From positions 143,427 to 207,426 of the forward strand of contig JAVZPJ010000001.1 in NCBI GenBank assembly GCA_038881635.1: a stretch of 64,000 nt of DNA, in the 5' to 3' direction. The first letter of the stretch is position 1, and each line of letters begins with the position of its first letter. The notes under the pieces were generated by a model that searched no databases, had not been told where the DNA came from, and worked only from the letters and a program-made list of their open reading frames with translations. Shown in pieces: positions 63,054 through 64,000 of this stretch. The stretch is from Sulfolobales archaeon. Its GTDB lineage: Archaea; Thermoproteota; Thermoprotei_A; Sulfolobales; AG1. Position numbers and translations under genes: made by a program.

Positions 63054-63896
63054 TTGAGTATATTGATAGAACTCTACAGGAACCTGAAAAGAAATGATCT
63101 CTATATAATATTCGTTGCACTCGGGATTCTTGCTGGTATTCTAAAGATCATCGGAGGACTTATGTATTTCTCGAAGGCTGTCCTAATAGATGCTGCTACA
63201 AGCATGGCAAATATCGCATCAATAATACTAATAAATTACTTTCTAGCAGTAAGCATGAAACCTCCGGATAAGGATCATCTCTACGGGCATGTTAGAATGC
63301 GATTTGGAGGCGAGTTCTTTACTATTCTCCTCTACTCATTTGTAGCAGGTTTAATGCTACCGGATCTCATAGAAGGTCTTGAAACACCTTACAAAGTAGA
63401 TGTTAGAGCTTCCATGCTATCCTCAGCTGGCATGATGCTCTACGCAGTATCAATATATCTAGGTATAAGAATGGGAAGATCTTTTGCAACATATGTAAGG
63501 CTAACCTCTATAGAAATAATTGAAGGAATCATAGCTTTATCCTCTTCTCTAGCAGGCGCTCTAGTGAGCTACCTAATAGATCTCACTGGAGCATATGTTC
63601 TCTACATATATCTTATTAGAGAACTGCTAAATTCATCGAAAAGATTTATATATGATATAAGTGATGGAGTTGAAGAAGAGATTGTAGAGAAAGTAATGAG
63701 AATCGTAGGAGAGTTCAGACTGAGAATTAAGAGTATTAGATTGAGAAAGGTATATGAAGGATTATACCAAGGAGATCTTGTTATCTTCATAAAAGGTGAT
63801 GAGAAGATTCATAAAGCTCATGAAATAGCAGAACAACTTGAACGAAGACTTTCTAGTGAAAGGATCTATGTTTCTATACATATGGAACCAGAATAG
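63054..63896 (+). CDS. cation diffusion facilitator (CDF) transporter-like protein
   Basis: A 280-residue membrane protein with about six helices. The CDF sites are recognisable: LIDAATSMANIASI (about 43-57, helix 2; canonical HXXXD is worn) and DHLYGHVRMRFGGEF (about 74-88), plus a later helix 5 metal-site region. The C-terminal cytoplasmic domain (about 205-280) has the usual beta-alpha-beta shape. Zinc, manganese or iron export is likely, but the altered helix 2 and the missing canonical HXXXD make the metal uncertain. Starts TTG 63054. Confidence 0.75.
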   Translation: MSILIELYRNLKRNDLYIIFVALGILAGILKIIGGLMYFSKAVLIDAATSMANIASIILINYFLAVSMKPPDKDHLYGHVRMRFGGEFFTILLYSFVAGLMLPDLIEGLETPYKVDVRASMLSSAGMMLYAVSIYLGIRMGRSFATYVRLTSIEIIEGIIALSSSLAGALVSYLIDLTGAYVLYIYLIRELLNSSKRFIYDISDGVEEEIVEKVMRIVGEFRLRIKSIRLRKVYEGLYQGDLVIFIKGDEKIHKAHEIAEQLERRLSSERIYVSIHMEPE

Positions 63897-63915
63897 TTAA
63901 CTAGAAATTTTTAAT

Positions 63916-63944
63916 TCATATGTATTCATATGTATAAACATATG
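63916..63944. promoter_or_regulatory. tandem CATATG repeats upstream of the last gene
   Basis: TCATATGTAT occurs twice in direct tandem (63916-63925 and 63926-63935), followed by a third CATATG (63939-63944). The ten-base period places the palindromic CATATG sites on one face of the helix, as for a regulator binding in tandem. Confidence 0.4.
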
Positions 63945-63985
63945 AGAATTTCTTAACATGCATAACTGGAGGCAGGTGCTTGAAG

Positions 63986-64000
63986 ATGGATAAGAGACCT
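63986..64000 (+). CDS. start of a gene running off the right edge
   Basis: GGAGG (63968-63972) and AGGTG (63974-63978) precede ATG 63986 (MDKRP...), with TTG 63980 an in-frame alternative. Only five codons lie in the window, so no product can be named. The tandem CATATG sites sit about 40-70 bases upstream. Confidence 0.4.

Overview
The window is chromosomal DNA of a hyperthermophilic crenarchaeon, most likely from the Desulfurococcales/Fervidicoccales/Ignisphaera part of the phylum; I cannot fix the genus. The signs are the CdvA-CdvB-CdvC division operon, an archaeal primase large subunit, a Kae1-type TsaD, CTP-type riboflavin kinase, a UbiA prenyltransferase of the archaeal-lipid type, a tungsten-type aldehyde ferredoxin oxidoreductase, Tfx, TrmB and HTH_10 regulators, tRNA introns in the anticodon loop, AT-rich DNA with AGA-dominated arginine codons, and many TTG/GTG starts. 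Genes are tightly packed on both strands. I see no transposase gene, CRISPR array, phage gene or replication origin; the only trace of a mobile element is one IS200/IS605-like hairpin near 39.16 kb.

Layout. 1-4.5 kb: tsaD/Kae1 (cut by the edge) with a small membrane protein, tRNA-Val(GAC), threonine synthase, two radical SAM proteins. 4.5-9.4 kb: a BMP-type (nucleoside-like) ABC importer operon. 9.4-13.4 kb: an alcohol dehydrogenase, two unknown genes, tRNA-Ser(CGA), gamma-glutamyltransferase. 13.6-17.1 kb: hisS with a permuted GTPase, two small unknown genes and a SagB-type nitroreductase. 17.2 kb: a lone 5' half of tRNA-Gln(CTG), followed by two unknown exported proteins. 18.6-24.1 kb: a MoxR/DUF58/DUF4129/DUF4350 membrane cluster. 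24.2-28.7 kb: tRNA-Val(TAC), Tfx regulator, a dehydrogenase and a glycosyltransferase/mechanosensitive channel/HAD phosphatase set. 28.8-35.8 kb: tRNA-Val(CAC), tRNA-Ala(CGC), a type II isocitrate dehydrogenase, a GT2 glycosyltransferase, a GSA-like aminotransferase, tRNA-Ala(TGC), a nucleotidyltransferase and an HTH_10 regulator. 35.9-39 kb: ferredoxin, a lone 2-oxoacid oxidoreductase beta subunit, a WecA/AglH-like transferase and an MptE-like protein. 39.6-44.2 kb: ribK, a BtuF-like protein, an Mtq2-like methyltransferase, panE, panB, a TrmB regulator. 44.4-47.3 kb: cdvA-cdvB-cdvC. 47.3-53.8 kb: a TGS GTPase, small proteins, a metallo-beta-lactamase, DUF763, an unknown gene, UbiA. 53.8-58.8 kb: carbamate kinase, priL, metG, a GHMP-fold RFA-P synthase-like protein. 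58.9-64 kb: tRNA-Arg(TCT) with one intron, tRNA-Pro(CGG) with two, a ferredoxin plus aldehyde ferredoxin oxidoreductase pair, glutamate dehydrogenase, a CDF transporter and the start of one more gene.

Together the genes point to a heterotroph living on peptides and nucleosides: importer, GGT, glutamate dehydrogenase, IDH, 2-oxoacid and aldehyde ferredoxin oxidoreductases and carbamate kinase. Cofactor genes supply FMN, CoA and possibly a pterin.

The strongest unusual signal is tRNA architecture: a probable split tRNA-Gln whose 3' half is not in the window, a tRNA-Pro(CGG) that only folds if two very short introns are removed, and three tRNA-Val isoacceptors with the same body and different anticodons. 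Further points of interest are inverted repeats in front of tfx and of an exported-protein gene, a type II IDH, a HAD/MscS/GT module lacking a recognisable synthase domain, and a structured 540-base gap between 39.0 and 39.6 kb.
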